From contig OZ014411.1 of NCBI GenBank assembly GCA_963965975.1, positions 23,109,249-23,173,248 on the forward strand: a stretch of DNA of 64,000 nt, written 5' to 3'. The stretch comes from Xestospongia bergquistia (Eukaryota > Porifera > Demospongiae > Haplosclerida > Petrosiidae). Of this stretch, positions 37,041 to 49,542 are shown piece by piece. The first letter of the stretch is position 1; each line of letters begins with the position of its first letter. The position numbers were made by a program, and so were the translations under genes. Below the pieces are notes generated by a model. The model was not told the DNA's origin. It searched no databases and was given only the letters and a program-made list of their open reading frames with translations.

Positions 37041-37634
37041 AAGCATTTTTTATGAGACTGAAAGTTTTGAGCGATATTGCTTAAAGTATGAGATGAAATT
37101 GATATTAAAGAAGAGGACTAGCCTCATTGGGAATGTACTTTCATTTTAGAAAAAACAGGTCAATCAATAAAGATACTTTGGAAACATTAGGTACTGAAGA
37201 AGTCACAGCAAGAGATATGAAAAGGCTCACATTTTTGGTTGATACACTAATACAGACAACCAGAATAGAAATTTTATAAGTGTTAATAATGATCAAGATA
37301 CAGAGTGTTCACATGCAGTACACACACAATCATTAATAACTGTAATTAGTTTATACTAAAGGCAGTTCAACTTAATGCTAGTTTATAAAAACACTGGCCT
37401 GTTTAATCAATTCTTTAAGATTGAGCGTAGTAGCCTTAGATGTTTTTATTTGCATAATATAATTCTAATGGTCCATTGTACAAACAGGAAGCTGGTTGCT
37501 TATGCAGTATGATGTCATAAGTAGTTATATAAAGAATAATAACACAGTAAAAAACACTTAGCTACTACAGTTGAAACCACGTTAAAGTATTTGATTAGTT
37601 GAACTTCATTTGCAGTCATCAAAATAAGCAAATA

Positions 37635-38102
37635 ATGTGCAGTAAACTTGCTGTTGAATCTGATGGATACAGCCCACAATGGCCTGTAGATGATGAAGTA
37701 TCAAAAATAGCCTATGAAGTAAGAATCAACATAAATGAATAAGTTTACTTCTTGTTATATCTTTTAGATGAAAGCACAAATTGAGCTTCAAACTGGACAA
37801 AAGTTTGAATATTATCAGCCACTTGTCTATTGTCAATCACCCTGTATGGATAAAGGTGGAATTGGTCCAGTACTAACTGAACTGGATTATGTTATCAAAG
37901 TAAGAAATAGGTTACAATTTATAATTTTGACTAATCAATTTGTTATTCCTAGGTGTCAACTAAAAAAAACACTGAGTGTATTCATATCTCAGTCCATCAA
38001 GATACAATTAACAAATCCATCAATTTGAATGCATTTCAGCTCACTATTCCTATTGATGCTGCTTTGGAGCCTATCTTTCTTCCTGTGACTAAAACAACTT
38101 AA
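37635..38102 (+). CDS. Stefin-like protein, copy G (Cys variant)
   Basis: Exons 37635-37718, 37768-37899 and 37953-38102; 121 residues. Counterpart of copy D with the same YCQSPCMDKGG loop and VTKTT tail. It differs by DEV for DEI in exon 1 and IDAALEP for INAALEP in exon 3. Its exon 2 product is identical to that of copy D. Confidence 0.74.
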
Positions 38103-38978
38103 AATAAACTTGTGAACGAGCTATACTTTTTAGTATGCCCTGTTTTCTTTACTTTTTGCAGTTTATATGATTTATTCATCTTACATTGTCCAATAGTGTT
38201 CAAATATATTTTGTAATACTTAAAAGCTAGTTCTATTCTCTAGCATAACAGTTGCAACTGTCAGTGAATCCCAGACCAACATTTATTCTTATGACGCTTA
38301 ACAATTGAATTAAAGTACTTGTAAGTACATTTTGTTACTTCTAATAAATCCATCAAGGGTAGGTATATGTATATTGTGGTCTTCAGGGCATTAATACATG
38401 TAATTATATAGATCATAATAATTCTTCATTTTCATAATTGCGTTAAGATAATACAACAACTTAATATGCTGTATATTTAAATGATCAAAGATAATATAAG
38501 ACAACAGGTGGCATCAATGATAAAGTGTTAGAGAATGCTATTCTATACTGATAACCAGAGTTAGAGTTAATAGCAATAGGTTCCATTGCCCTTCATTTAT
38601 CACTGTATCACAATATACAATCATGCTACTCATAGCACTATATGATGTACTAATTAACTAAATGTTAAGTATATTGACATGTGTATACACAATCATAAAA
38701 TATTTTAATTAGTTTTTACTAAAGACTGTGAGAAACTCCTTGAATCTAGCTTATATTGTCTTTTACAAAGCTCTGACCTGTTGAATAGACATATCAATAC
38801 ATTGTGGTCTTTAAAACTGATATAACTATACTGCATAAACAGGAAGCTGATTGCTTATGTAATATGATGTCATAAGTAGTTATATAAAAGAATGCTTACA
38901 CAGTAAAAACACAAAGCTACTACAGTTGAAGTATTTGATTAGTTGAACTTCATTTGCAGTCATCAAAATAAGCAAATA

Positions 38979-39453
38979 ATGTGCAGTAAACTTGCTGTTG
39001 AATCTGATGGATACAGTCCACAATGGCCTGTAGATGATGAAGTATCAAAAATAGCCTATGAAGTAAAAGTCAATTCAACATAAATGAATAAGTTTACTTC
39101 TTGTTATATGTTTTAGATGAAAGCACAAATTGAGCTTCAAACTGGACAAAAGTTTGAATATTATCAGCCACTTGTCTATCGTCGATCACCCTATATGGAT
39201 AGTGGTGGAATTGGTCCAGTACTAACTGAACTGGATTATGTTATCAAAGTAAGAAATAGGTTGCAATTAATAATTTTGACTAATCAATTGTTATTTTTAG
39301 GTGTCTACTAAAAAATACACTGAGTGTATTCATATCTCAGTCCATCAAGATACAATTAACAAATCCATCAATTTGAATGCATTTCAGCTCACCATTCCCA
39401 TCAATGCTGCTTTGGAGCCAATTTTTCTCCCTGTGACATTTCGGCCTTATTAA
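38979..39453 (+). CDS. Stefin-like protein, copy H
   Basis: Exons 38979-39062, 39117-39248 and 39301-39453; 122 residues. Counterpart of copy E. It has YRRSPYMDSGG (Ser as in copy A) and the VTFRPY tail, and its exon 3 starts VSTKKYTE. The mixture of features suggests gene conversion among array members. Confidence 0.74.
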
Positions 39454-40079
39454 ACTAGAGAAAAGACCACTGATTTTCTGATTTGTTAATAATGTGTTGT
39501 TACACTTTTCCTTTGACTTAGCTGTTTTAGTCACATAATGAATTTGTTGACAATATATTATGTCAATGTTTTATTGTGATAAATTTGTTAAAAACATACT
39601 TCTACTTCACTTATGAACAGTATGGTAGACAAGTTCTTTAATTTGCTTCGTTTCTTGGCTTTTTATTGTCATTATTATATATTAATCTTCAACTGTACGT
39701 TAGTGTCGAATGTTAACTTTGTCATAATTATCTATATGACAGCTGCAAGTATCTTCTATTTAATAAAACGAACTCTGACAATTGCTCTTAATCACTTAAC
39801 AAATCAAATTAAAATTATTGTAAGTCAATGTAGTGGTTTCTAGTAAAGTAATTGCTCTGTTCACTGTCAGATGGCTTTGCCTTTGAATTGTAACTACATT
39901 TTATTGGTTGTGCTTTCAAAGTCTTCTTATAAGCCATTATGCACATTCAGGTCTTCAAGGAAAGCATAATATGTGTATGTCAATCATTAACTTAGATAAA
40001 ATTCTCTAATAGTGCATAAAATAACACTGACTGTTTGCTCATCCAGTAGGAGGCAAATATATCAGATGGTGTTTAAGGT

Positions 40080-40640
40080 TAAGTGTACAATTTAACATGG
40101 ATCATTTTTGTTATGTAACACTGACATTACATGATGTTTGTTGTCAGTTAAATTACTTTGAAGTTTTTATACTTCTCTGACAGATTGGGAAAAAAATCTA
40201 ATATACAGCAACTTAGTGGCATTTTTGGTGGCAGTAGTGCATTTTCTTCTGACTTCTAGGCAAAAGAAGTGTAACAAAGAAGTCAATTTGACTCTGATAT
40301 ATATAGTCTGTCATGAGACACTAACTGTGTACAATTTAACATGCATCACTGTTATGTAGCCCTGACATAATACAATGTTTGTTTGTCAGTAATTCTATAA
40401 AAGCCTATGAGAGAAAGTGTAATGTACTAAGGAGTGTAACAAAGAAGTCAATTTGGCTCTGATATATAGTCTGTCATGAGACACTACTGTGTACCATTTA
40501 ACATACATCACTGTTCACAGGAAAAATATATTGAATACATTCATTGTTTTTATGCCCTGACATTATATAATACTTGTTTGTCAGTGATTTCTATAAACAC
40601 CTATGAGAGAAAGGGGAAATGTAATGTATAACTTGTTGAG
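40080..40640 (+). repeat. 165-bp tandem repeat, block B version
   Basis: Units start at 40269 and 40434. Block A has three units at the equivalent place. Confidence 0.8.
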
Positions 40641-40824
40641 AATTGTAAACTAAAAGATAACATACAATAGTCTGGCGCTAAGAATTGAACATTAAAACAA
40701 CTTAATAATGTCACCTACAACAAAGAGATATAATAAGCACCTATAAGCAAATATGAATTAAAATAATCCTAAAAAAAGTACATCATTAAGAACTAACAAT
40801 TGATTAAATTAAACAACAATACAA

Positions 40825-42400
40825 TATATTACTTTTTAAATTGGACCAGTTTAGTTCTTAGTATAATTGATTGGGAGGGAGGACAAGAGATCCATGTTGC
40901 ATTGAATGATGTAGTGTACGTTTGGGTCCTTCAACTGAAGCAGATAATGAGTCCTCTTGGTGGGGGATTGTAATACCAGCTGGATCATCATCAGAACTAC
41001 TTAATGGAACTGATACATCAACAAGAACTGGACATGAAGTAGACATACATGCTTCAATGTAGATATACATGTTTGAATGTGGCCATCTTAATTTACAGAA
41101 TTGTATGTATGTTGTTCTGACTTGTATTTATTTTTTTTAGCTGCTGCACAACAGCTGAGGCAGCCCCCTTACAATAGATTTCCAGTGAAATGGTCACTTA
41201 CATTGAAACAAGCCCACACATCCAACAAAAGGTCCATATCTGTAGCAGAATGTAACAATTGTCGAGGGTGTACTTTCTTTCTTAAAAATGATATATCAAC
41301 TAAAATGGATGATAAGTTTATGAAACAAAAGTGACAAAAAATGAAATAATTAAGTGTTTATATTAGAGGAGGAGTTGCCAAAGGAGTATTCATCCCTTAA
41401 ATTTGATTCAGTCTGAGATAGCTAGAGCAGAGGCACATGCAGGAAGGGGAGCACAACTTTGACTACGTATAACAATCAATTTACATCATAAGATTTGTCA
41501 ACATTGCCCCAGCAACATGATGTTGATAGCTGCACATTTTTTAAAATTTTATATCAGGTGAGATTATTGTTCAGCTGACAAGACCCCGAACCCAGTGATA
41601 CATGTTAGAGTGAATGACATAAGTGCGGATTCAATAACCCAACCAACATTGATGATCAGAAGACGCTCCTCTTACAAATAACAAGTTTTGTAGAAGGCTC
41701 TTATCTCAGCAAGGATATCATGCCCAGAGTGGTACACAGACCTTAGTTTCCAAATTATTGCATAGATGACAATTCCCAGACACAATAATCAAGTGACTGG
41801 GAAGGTGGACCAGCACAGCACACTTGCTGTCTCCATGAACGGACCCATGGACTCAATGACACGCAAATTGGCTTCTGCAATCATGGTCACTTAGGTGCAT
41901 CTTATTAACTAGTACTTAGTTCACTTACCATTGTCTGATTTTAGTAAATTGACTTTCAGTTTTGAAATATTTGAACTAAAAAGTGTTTAGTAAGCAACCA
42001 TGGTACGTTAACATGACCATTTATTCAAATTAATTAACAGTGGTTTTGATTAATTGAATAGATTGTGGAAGTGATATCAAAAGTTTGGTTTGGGTGATGG
42101 GATGTAGCCTTCTCCCAGTAACACTACCATACCAATGTCAATTAGCAAGGGGTTGAAGTACAGTCAGGGATGGTAATAAGATGATACACTGCCAGAGATG
42201 GCACAAATCTGACCTGTAAGAGTTACCCAGAAAATATGCACCCATTTGCTGATGCAAGGTGTTTCAAGTTTCAAGCAAGGAGTAACATGCCCTTCATGGA
42301 CACTAGTGTTGTTCACAAGACCTACTTGTCAAAAGTACAATAGAAGAGTAAAAAGGTGTTTCTCTTTTATGCATCAATTACTTATGTATACTCAACTCCT
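40825..42400. other. Block B counterpart of the unassigned spacer
   Basis: Near-identical to 23520-25100, including the two short frames (40858-41070 minus, 41101-41334 plus) with a few amino-acid changes. No family was recognised. Confidence 0.35.
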
Positions 42401-43498
42401 TTTCCTGTTAATAATCAACTTATTATATTGAATGACATAAAACAGGCTATTTTCTAAACACTCATGAAGTGTATGTACTATTATATATAAACATCTCCTG
42501 GAGATTTTATAGTATTTTTTGCTAATTCATAAATACTATTCTCTCCAATATTTAATAAACATGACATATACTACAAAAGATTTAATTCTTTGATAAAAGA
42601 AACAGCGTTATGTATGAACTCTCCATGTCTTGACAAAAAAATGGTCAGGCAGAGATAGAAAGGTTGAAACCTTCTATTGACAACACAAATTAAATTGAAA
42701 GTAATTAGTACATGTCTAGTTTAATTTGTCTTCAATTGAATGTTTCATTATTGCACAATTAGTAATTCATATTTCCTATAGTAACAACATGTGTACAGTT
42801 GTCAAGAGGAATAAGTGAGTTATCGCCTCATTGTTACCAGATGTGCAGTTCAAACAAACAATAGTATTACACACACTTTCTATTGTATCAGATTATTTGT
42901 CAAATTAGGAATCATGTACATCAAACTAACAATGATAATACACATTTCCTACTGTATCAGGTTATTTGTCAAATAAGGAAACTGTACAAGTCATAACTAT
43001 CTTTCATAAATATATAAATGAATAAATATATATATATAAATATATATATATGTTGAAACTAATAGACTGTTCTCATAATAACAAGACAATTGTGAAAAAT
43101 AAAGTTAGCAAGTGTTTAACAAAATTATATATAGTTCCTATTGTAACAGGCTATTTTAATAAATACCAGCAACTAGAACAATTGAAATAATTTTCTGTGA
43201 TTGTGAGCAGACTATATAATGCTCACTATAGCATCTTTCTAACAATCTTAGAATTATTTAAAATAAAAATACATGTTGCTATATTGTGTCAAATCTTTTC
43301 TTGAAATCATCTATTAATTTAAAATTCACAAATTATGATGCAAAGTCACTTAAGTCTATTATTATATGACGCTACATACTGTAAGTGCTCGTACTTTCTT
43401 AGTTTCAGTTCCTGAAATTAGAACATTGGGTTAGGGGGAGGGGCAAAGCTTATAAAAACCGTGTTCGCAGCCAGCAAAATTAGCATCTACAAGATAAA

Positions 43499-44416
43499 AT
43501 GATTGTACTGGTATTTCTTCAGATAGTAGCACTCGCTACAGGAATGATATCGAACGAATATCCAATTTTATACGCTGCAGACGCAAGTATCGCCTCTGAC
43601 GTCAAAGAATACTATCTAGTTGTAGGGATTGTCACTCGTAAGGACACGTCAAGGAGTACAGTTGGCAAGTACTTCAAAGCTGGTGACTACGATCAGCATA
43701 ATGTTGGAATAAAAGGGAATCTTTGTGATCCTGATCTTTCCAACACTCCTGCCTATTGGGAAGATGGAACTGGATCTATAATTGGAAGCAATACATTCCT
43801 TACTGCTTATCATGTAGTTCAGGCGCTCATAGATGGCAAAGATCCTTATCAAAATCAAGCATTAGTTCGTAAATATGTTAGACTTATATTTAACTATAAG
43901 CAGAAGGTCAGTGGCTCTGTGGAGACTACACTTTACTACTATGACATAGAATCAATTGTGGGTTATAGTAGAGAAGCTGATAGTGATTGGATTGTTCTTG
44001 AGACAACTAAAGGATTCACACATAACAAAGGAAAGCGTTATACTCTTGCTACAAATGCCCAAAAAGATCAAAGAGTGTATGTATTACAATATCCTCTAGG
44101 TCAACCTTTACGGTACGCTGAAGGAGTAGTAACTAATGTAGATCACAATTTTAACAAGGGACTGTCTATTCACAGCAGTGGGTTTGCTGGTACATCTGGG
44201 TCACCAGTTGTGCGTGTTTCTGACAATGAAATTCTTGGTCTCTTTACCAGGTATGATGATAATCTGGGAGAATATGATTTTTCTCGACAAGCCAGTAAAA
44301 ATTGCTTCATAACTACTGTTCTGTATCCACCCAATTATCAAAATATTCATGGTCCTCTTTCAGGAGAAATTATAAATCGTCTTGATGACTCTAAAAAAAG
44401 TCATCAAGAATTGTAA
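43499..44416 (+). CDS. Secreted trypsin-like serine protease P4
   Basis: 305 residues, single exon; the protein is identical to P1. Its TATA box is at 43451-43457. Being identical over the whole protein and nearly identical in the flanks, P1 and P4 mark a very recent block duplication or ongoing gene conversion. A copy artefact of the assembly should be excluded. Confidence 0.8.
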   Translation: MIVLVFLQIVALATGMISNEYPILYAADASIASDVKEYYLVVGIVTRKDTSRSTVGKYFKAGDYDQHNVGIKGNLCDPDLSNTPAYWEDGTGSIIGSNTFLTAYHVVQALIDGKDPYQNQALVRKYVRLIFNYKQKVSGSVETTLYYYDIESIVGYSREADSDWIVLETTKGFTHNKGKRYTLATNAQKDQRVYVLQYPLGQPLRYAEGVVTNVDHNFNKGLSIHSSGFAGTSGSPVVRVSDNEILGLFTRYDDNLGEYDFSRQASKNCFITTVLYPPNYQNIHGPLSGEIINRLDDSKKSHQEL

Positions 44417-47001
44417 AATGAAAGTAATATTTAATAGTAAATACATTATATTTGCATAAAACTTTGGACCTTAAACACTGTTATTCATATATAATATTGC
44501 TATATATTATTGAAGGATTTTTGTAAAAAGTTGAAATAAAAATTTTCCACATCATGCAGTGAATATATATTGACATTTAATAACACTTCCAAACTTCAAA
44601 GACATAACTACACCAGTAATTTTTCAAATTACTTGTATACAGTTAGAAATGATTGACTTATCTCTATTGGAACTGGTAAGTGTTCCATTGATGATGTGCT
44701 AAAGCAGCTTTCTAGCTTCTGTCTAACAAATTACTTTCTACTATAGGAACTCAATAGTTTCCAGTTAACATATGATCTGTAATACATATACAATTGACAT
44801 TAATTTCATAAGTGTGTCAGTTTCTACTTGACAGTTCATCTTTAATACACATTTAATTTTATATAATCATAATGCACATGTCATTGTCATTGTCTTATGT
44901 TACAACAAATTATTTTGTAGCTGTGGGTATATTTAAACATATTGTCTATCATTTAATTACATTATGCAACCAGACCACATGTATTTCTGATATAGTGGAT
45001 TTACTGTACATAAACATAATATATTCACTTGTATATTTAAACTTATGAAAAGTATATAGTTTGTAAATAATAAAGATAAATATGATTTTTGATGCTATTC
45101 AAGGTTTTACATGTCATACAATTGTATTTGTACTTAGCTTTCGGCACTTATATGATGCTATGTTTATCCATTGTCAACAGTACTAAATTAAATTTAATGT
45201 CACATAAAATAGAAGGGGTTTCAATATGTAGTGATGTATAAGTTAAAGGACTAGTAAACAGGTGCAATTTATGTATTGTTTGTTAAGTTCATTGAGTGAG
45301 TTTCGTACAAAACAGACTTATAATAGCTATTTATGTGCAGGCTTACATATACTAGCCTTATAATTATGGAAGTAGTTACAAGAAAATATCATCAATTGTA
45401 ATACTTTACCTATGTAATATGTACTAACAGATATTATAGTATCTGTTAAAACCATAAACAGAATCAAATTTACTGTTTGCTAGTAGGTTACATAAACAAT
45501 TAGTTATTAGATTATATATTACTAATAAGATTAATGAATACATTAAATATGAAGAAATGATGGACACAATGTCAGTTTATCAATTCACAAGATATTAAAG
45601 GAAAAGTGATGAGTGATTTGTATCTATCTTATTATCTCAGCTGAGTAACTTGGTAGATTTACTTCATTAACATTTATTGAATCAATGTAGTCAACAAATA
45701 TACATGTTCTTAATATGATACAAACTTCAAGTATAGGTAATCTAAAATTTATAAGACTAAATAATATCAGAAAATGTATTGATATAAACCTTCAAATAGA
45801 TGTACATGACAAGTGTTAATTTTTGACCAGCATCTTCTAAAACACCTCCTCAAACTAAAACCATGCTTATAACTGTAACTTAATTATATGATATTAATTT
45901 AAAACTAGCATTCACTATAACAGGCTAGAACATACAATCATTAATATTAGCATAGCCATAGAGTTAAAACAATAGCACTTAAAATAATATTACATCTATA
46001 TTATTACAGAAAATATTATTAAAAATAAAACAATACAGAATTTATGTTATGTTGTGGTTGTAGATTCTATTTCATAAGCAATTAAAGATGAAAACCTTAT
46101 CAAGATGGTATGTGAATTAGTAAAAATGACATTTGAAAGGACAACATGAAAATACAAAAACAAAGCCATGGAGTGTAAGTAGGTAATAGCTTCCAACAAG
46201 TGATTTCTTTTCATTTTAAATTTATCTCCAATTACAAAAATGCAAATGGTGTACAATTATATATAGTACTAGCATTTAAATTATAATGTCAAATGTATAC
46301 ACTGAGACATCTGACACCAATTAGTACTATTTACCTTAATGGAAATTGATTAATCAATACGCTAGAGTAAAAACAAACATCATTAGGATGTGAATTGAAG
46401 ATGCATGAAAATTGCATTTCTGTGTACTGTCACATCTGTGCACTCAATGAGTATAATGTATTACAACATGTGATAATGTTATACATGGCTACTTCAATGT
46501 TGTTAGAGTCGCTTCAATTGCTGTCACCAATGTTGCCTCCTCCCTCTTATATCCTTCTCATTAAACCAAACAGTCCTCCTTCCCTTGCACATGAAAGTCA
46601 TATTTAAGCAGGTAAAAGAGAATTACATCTTGTCTTTCTCTTCCCCATCTCTCAACCTTTTCTACCATGTAAATTTTGTCTAGTTCCCTTTTCCACCTCC
46701 TCTACATCTAAACTCTCCTGCTCCAGCTCTTCCACTTCACATGCCACCAAATCCAAAAAAAATCGACTCCTTACTTTTACACAAAGTCACATCATGGAAT
46801 ATATACTTGCATTGTGATTTTTAGAACTTGTTTTTAAAATTGAGCATATAAAGAGATGCGATATCTATATTTACTCAAAAACTCATATAATAGATTTCCA
46901 TCCTTTTTTTGAATAGTGAAATATACAAGGAGCATACAACATTGGGGTGTAGGGGGAGGGGCATTGGGGTAGGAGGAGTAAAATTAGACTTACAAGATAA
47001 T

Positions 47002-47904
47002 ATGATTGTACTGGTATTTCTTCAGTTAGTAGCACTCGCTACAGGAATGATATCGAGCCAATATCCAATTTTATACGCTGCAGACGCAAGTATCGCCTCT
47101 GACGTCAAAGAATACTATCTAGTTGTAGGGATTGTCACTCGTAAAGACACGTCGAGGAGTACAGTTGGCAAGTACTTCAAAGCTGGTGACTACGAACAAC
47201 ATAATGTTGTAATAAAAGGGAATCTTTGTGATCCTGATCTTTCCAACACTCCTGCCTATTGGGAAGCTGGAACTGGATCTATAATTGGAAGCAATACATT
47301 CCTTACTGCTTATCATGTAGTTCAGTCGCTCATAGATGGCAAAGATCCTTATCAAAATCAAGCATTAGTTCGTGAACATGTTAGACTTATATTTAACTAT
47401 AAGCAGAAAGTCAGTGGCTCTGTTGAGACTAAACTTTACTACTATGACATAGAATCAATTGTGGGTTATAGTAGAGAAGCTGATAGTGATTGGATTGTTC
47501 TTAAGACAACTAAAGGATTCACACATAACAAAGGAAAGCGTTATACTCTTGCTACAAATGCCCAAATAGGTCAAAGAGTGTATGTATTACAATATCCTCT
47601 AGGTCAACCTTTACGGTACAGTGAAGGAGTAGTAACTAATGTAGATCACAGTTTCAACAAGGGACTATCTATTCACAGCAGTGGGTTTGCTGGTACATCT
47701 GGGTCACCAGTTGTGCGTGTTTCAGACAATGAAATTCTTGGTCTCTTTACTAGGTATGATGATAATCGGGGAGAATATGATTTTTCTCGGTGGACCAATG
47801 AAAATTGTTATATAACTACTGTACTGTATCCTCCCAATTACGTAAATATTATTGGTCCTCTTTCCAAAAAAATTCATGAAACCCAAGCTCATGAAGAAAT
47901 GTAA
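47002..47904 (+). CDS. Secreted trypsin-like serine protease P5 (diverged)
   Basis: 300 residues from the ATG at 47002, which directly starts the signal peptide (MIVLVFLQLVALATGMIS). An in-frame ATG at 46909 would add 31 residues translated from the G-rich upstream region and would hide the signal peptide, so I reject it. The His105, Asp163 and Ser233 motifs are intact. It is the most diverged paralogue: QHNVVIKG, VREHVRL, YEQHN, and a different C-terminus (GPLSKKIHETQAHEEM). The TATAAAA found in P1, P2 and P4 is absent; a TATAAAG about 155 bp upstream might replace it. Confidence 0.79.
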   Translation: MIVLVFLQLVALATGMISSQYPILYAADASIASDVKEYYLVVGIVTRKDTSRSTVGKYFKAGDYEQHNVVIKGNLCDPDLSNTPAYWEAGTGSIIGSNTFLTAYHVVQSLIDGKDPYQNQALVREHVRLIFNYKQKVSGSVETKLYYYDIESIVGYSREADSDWIVLKTTKGFTHNKGKRYTLATNAQIGQRVYVLQYPLGQPLRYSEGVVTNVDHSFNKGLSIHSSGFAGTSGSPVVRVSDNEILGLFTRYDDNRGEYDFSRWTNENCYITTVLYPPNYVNIIGPLSKKIHETQAHEEM

Positions 47905-48321
47905 AATGAAAATTAGATTATTAGTTATGGCAAATATATTGTGTTTGCATAAAACTTTGGACCTTATGTTTAGTAAACAATCTTATATGTATGTAATATA
48001 TAAAATATATATATTATATACACATATATTTTTTCCCTCATACTTCATTGATTTTTTGTAAGAAGTTGAAATAAACATTTTTCAGATGACGCAGCAAATA
48101 CAGGTTGACATTTAATGACATAATTATGTCTTTGAAGTACAAACTTCAAAGACATAATTACACTAATAATCTTTCAAAACACTTAATTGTTTTATTTGTA
48201 TCACTTCAAGATAATTGACTCATCTCTATTGAAATGATATAGTTTGTACATAATAAGGACAAATATGACTTCTGATGCTTGTCATATAGTTTTTAGATGT
48301 CATGCAATTGTATTTATTCTT

Positions 48322-48366
48322 AGAGAGAGAGAGAAGGAGGGAGCTATGGAGAGAGAGAGAGAGAGA
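48322..48366. repeat. Short (GA)n microsatellite, block B
   Basis: Counterpart of the long array at 35131-35304. Confidence 0.9.
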
Positions 48367-48586
48367 ACTTTATTCAAGGTTCTTGATATACTTGATGTAC
48401 ATTTAGCATCTTTAACTTAACATGTGAGAACCCATGGCACCACCATGTAGTAGTACTGCATCGTTGACCACACTATTGGGAAAGGGAAGTAAAGAGAACA
48501 CACTTTATAATCTTCAATATCTTTGACTTGATCTTTTAGTGTTTGAAAGAAAACAATAATTGGTGGGATATAAATAACTTATTACT

Positions 48587-48745
48587 AGTAGGCTGTGATG
48601 AGTACTCTGTAGTAACTATATCATCAATTATGTTTTGTAATTTAGGTGGATGCTCTTGATTATCTTCATCATCAGATTCTTGTTCAAGAACACGAATGGT
48701 ATCTGATAACATATTCAAAAGATCAAGGCCTCTAATCCTCTCCCA
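48587..48745 (-). pseudogene. Possible exon remnant, acidic, unassigned
   Basis: The minus-strand frame reads ERIRGLDLLNMLSDTIRV, then LEQESDDEDNQEHPPK, then LQNIIDDIVTTEYSS. The composition is protein-like, but no clear splice sites were found. The block A counterpart (35560-35700) has lost part of it through a small deletion. The family is unknown. Confidence 0.27.
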
Positions 48746-48798
48746 AATTTTAGTTTTCTTTGATTAGTGACTCTCTCTATGGCATGAATTGGTTGAGT

Positions 48799-49104
48799 CA
48801 TAGGTGTAGGAACAATTTTGTCATTGGGGGGCACATATGTAACATTTTAACATTGTTCAGTTTAACAATGAAGTATTTCAAAAACAACCAAAATAAAACC
48901 TTCTGTCGTTTACACTGACAAAAATTTTTGAATTTTTTTACATAAAATGTGCATCTACAGTTGTAAATTATATTATGAGGATAGGGATTGAAAAGTGGCT
49001 AATCTAAATCAGTTGATTGTGAAACCATCTTAGAATATACCAAAAATATTGGGGGGGGGCACATGCCTCCTGTGCCCCCCCCCCCCCCTGTTCCTACACA
49101 TATG
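48799..49104. mobile_element. CATAGGTGTAGGAAC-type element, copy 3
   Basis: Same insertion as 35731-36029. The left duplication TGAGT is at 48794-48798; the right side has mutated to CAAGT. G- and C-runs lie at the right end. Confidence 0.8.
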
Positions 49105-49109
49105 CAAGT

Positions 49110-49540
49110 TGCTAGTGCTGTGCTATTGTGCATGTCAGGTGCTGGCCAATTAAAAAGCAATGATTTAAATGATGTTTTACCAACACATGGTGGTCCATTA
49201 AAACAAGCCTCAAGTTAGTAAGAGAGACAGTTCCTTTGTGAAGACCTTTTTTAAATGTTAGATGTAGTTCTACAAGAGAGAAAAGTACAAGTAATCAATT
49301 GTAGTCATAAAAAATATAAATAAATGCTAATATAAAGTTTGTCACCTACAGTAGTACCTTGCTAACATGACATATTTAGACAATAGTATATAGTGTTATG
49401 ATATTTAATGTGTATTCAGCTGGGAAGGGTGGTGAATGTATGACAAATGAAATTGTTCATTTTACCATGAACTAAAATTGCCATTTTGTTTTGGTTTCAA
49501 TTTTGATTTTGTTGCTGTGCTGGGAATAGTTTGGGAATGA
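49110..49540. other. Interval between block B and the PPIL2 array
   Basis: No gene was recognised. It marks the change from the duplicated stefin/protease cluster to unrelated DNA. Confidence 0.4.
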
Positions 49541-49542
49541 GT

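Larger units (their letters stand above)
36095..49190. repeat. Segmental duplication block B
   Basis: Repeats block A: truncated stefin F, stefins G and H, the 165-bp tandem array, the spacer, protease P4 and protease P5. The left breakpoint is near 36090, where the sequence after the transposon switches to stefin-array DNA. The right limit is near 49190, where similarity with 36030-36090 ends. Confidence 0.83.

Noticed and set aside
46909..47001. 31-residue N-terminal extension of P5
   Set aside because: Translated from G-rich upstream DNA with no counterpart in P1, P2 or P4; it would bury the signal peptide.
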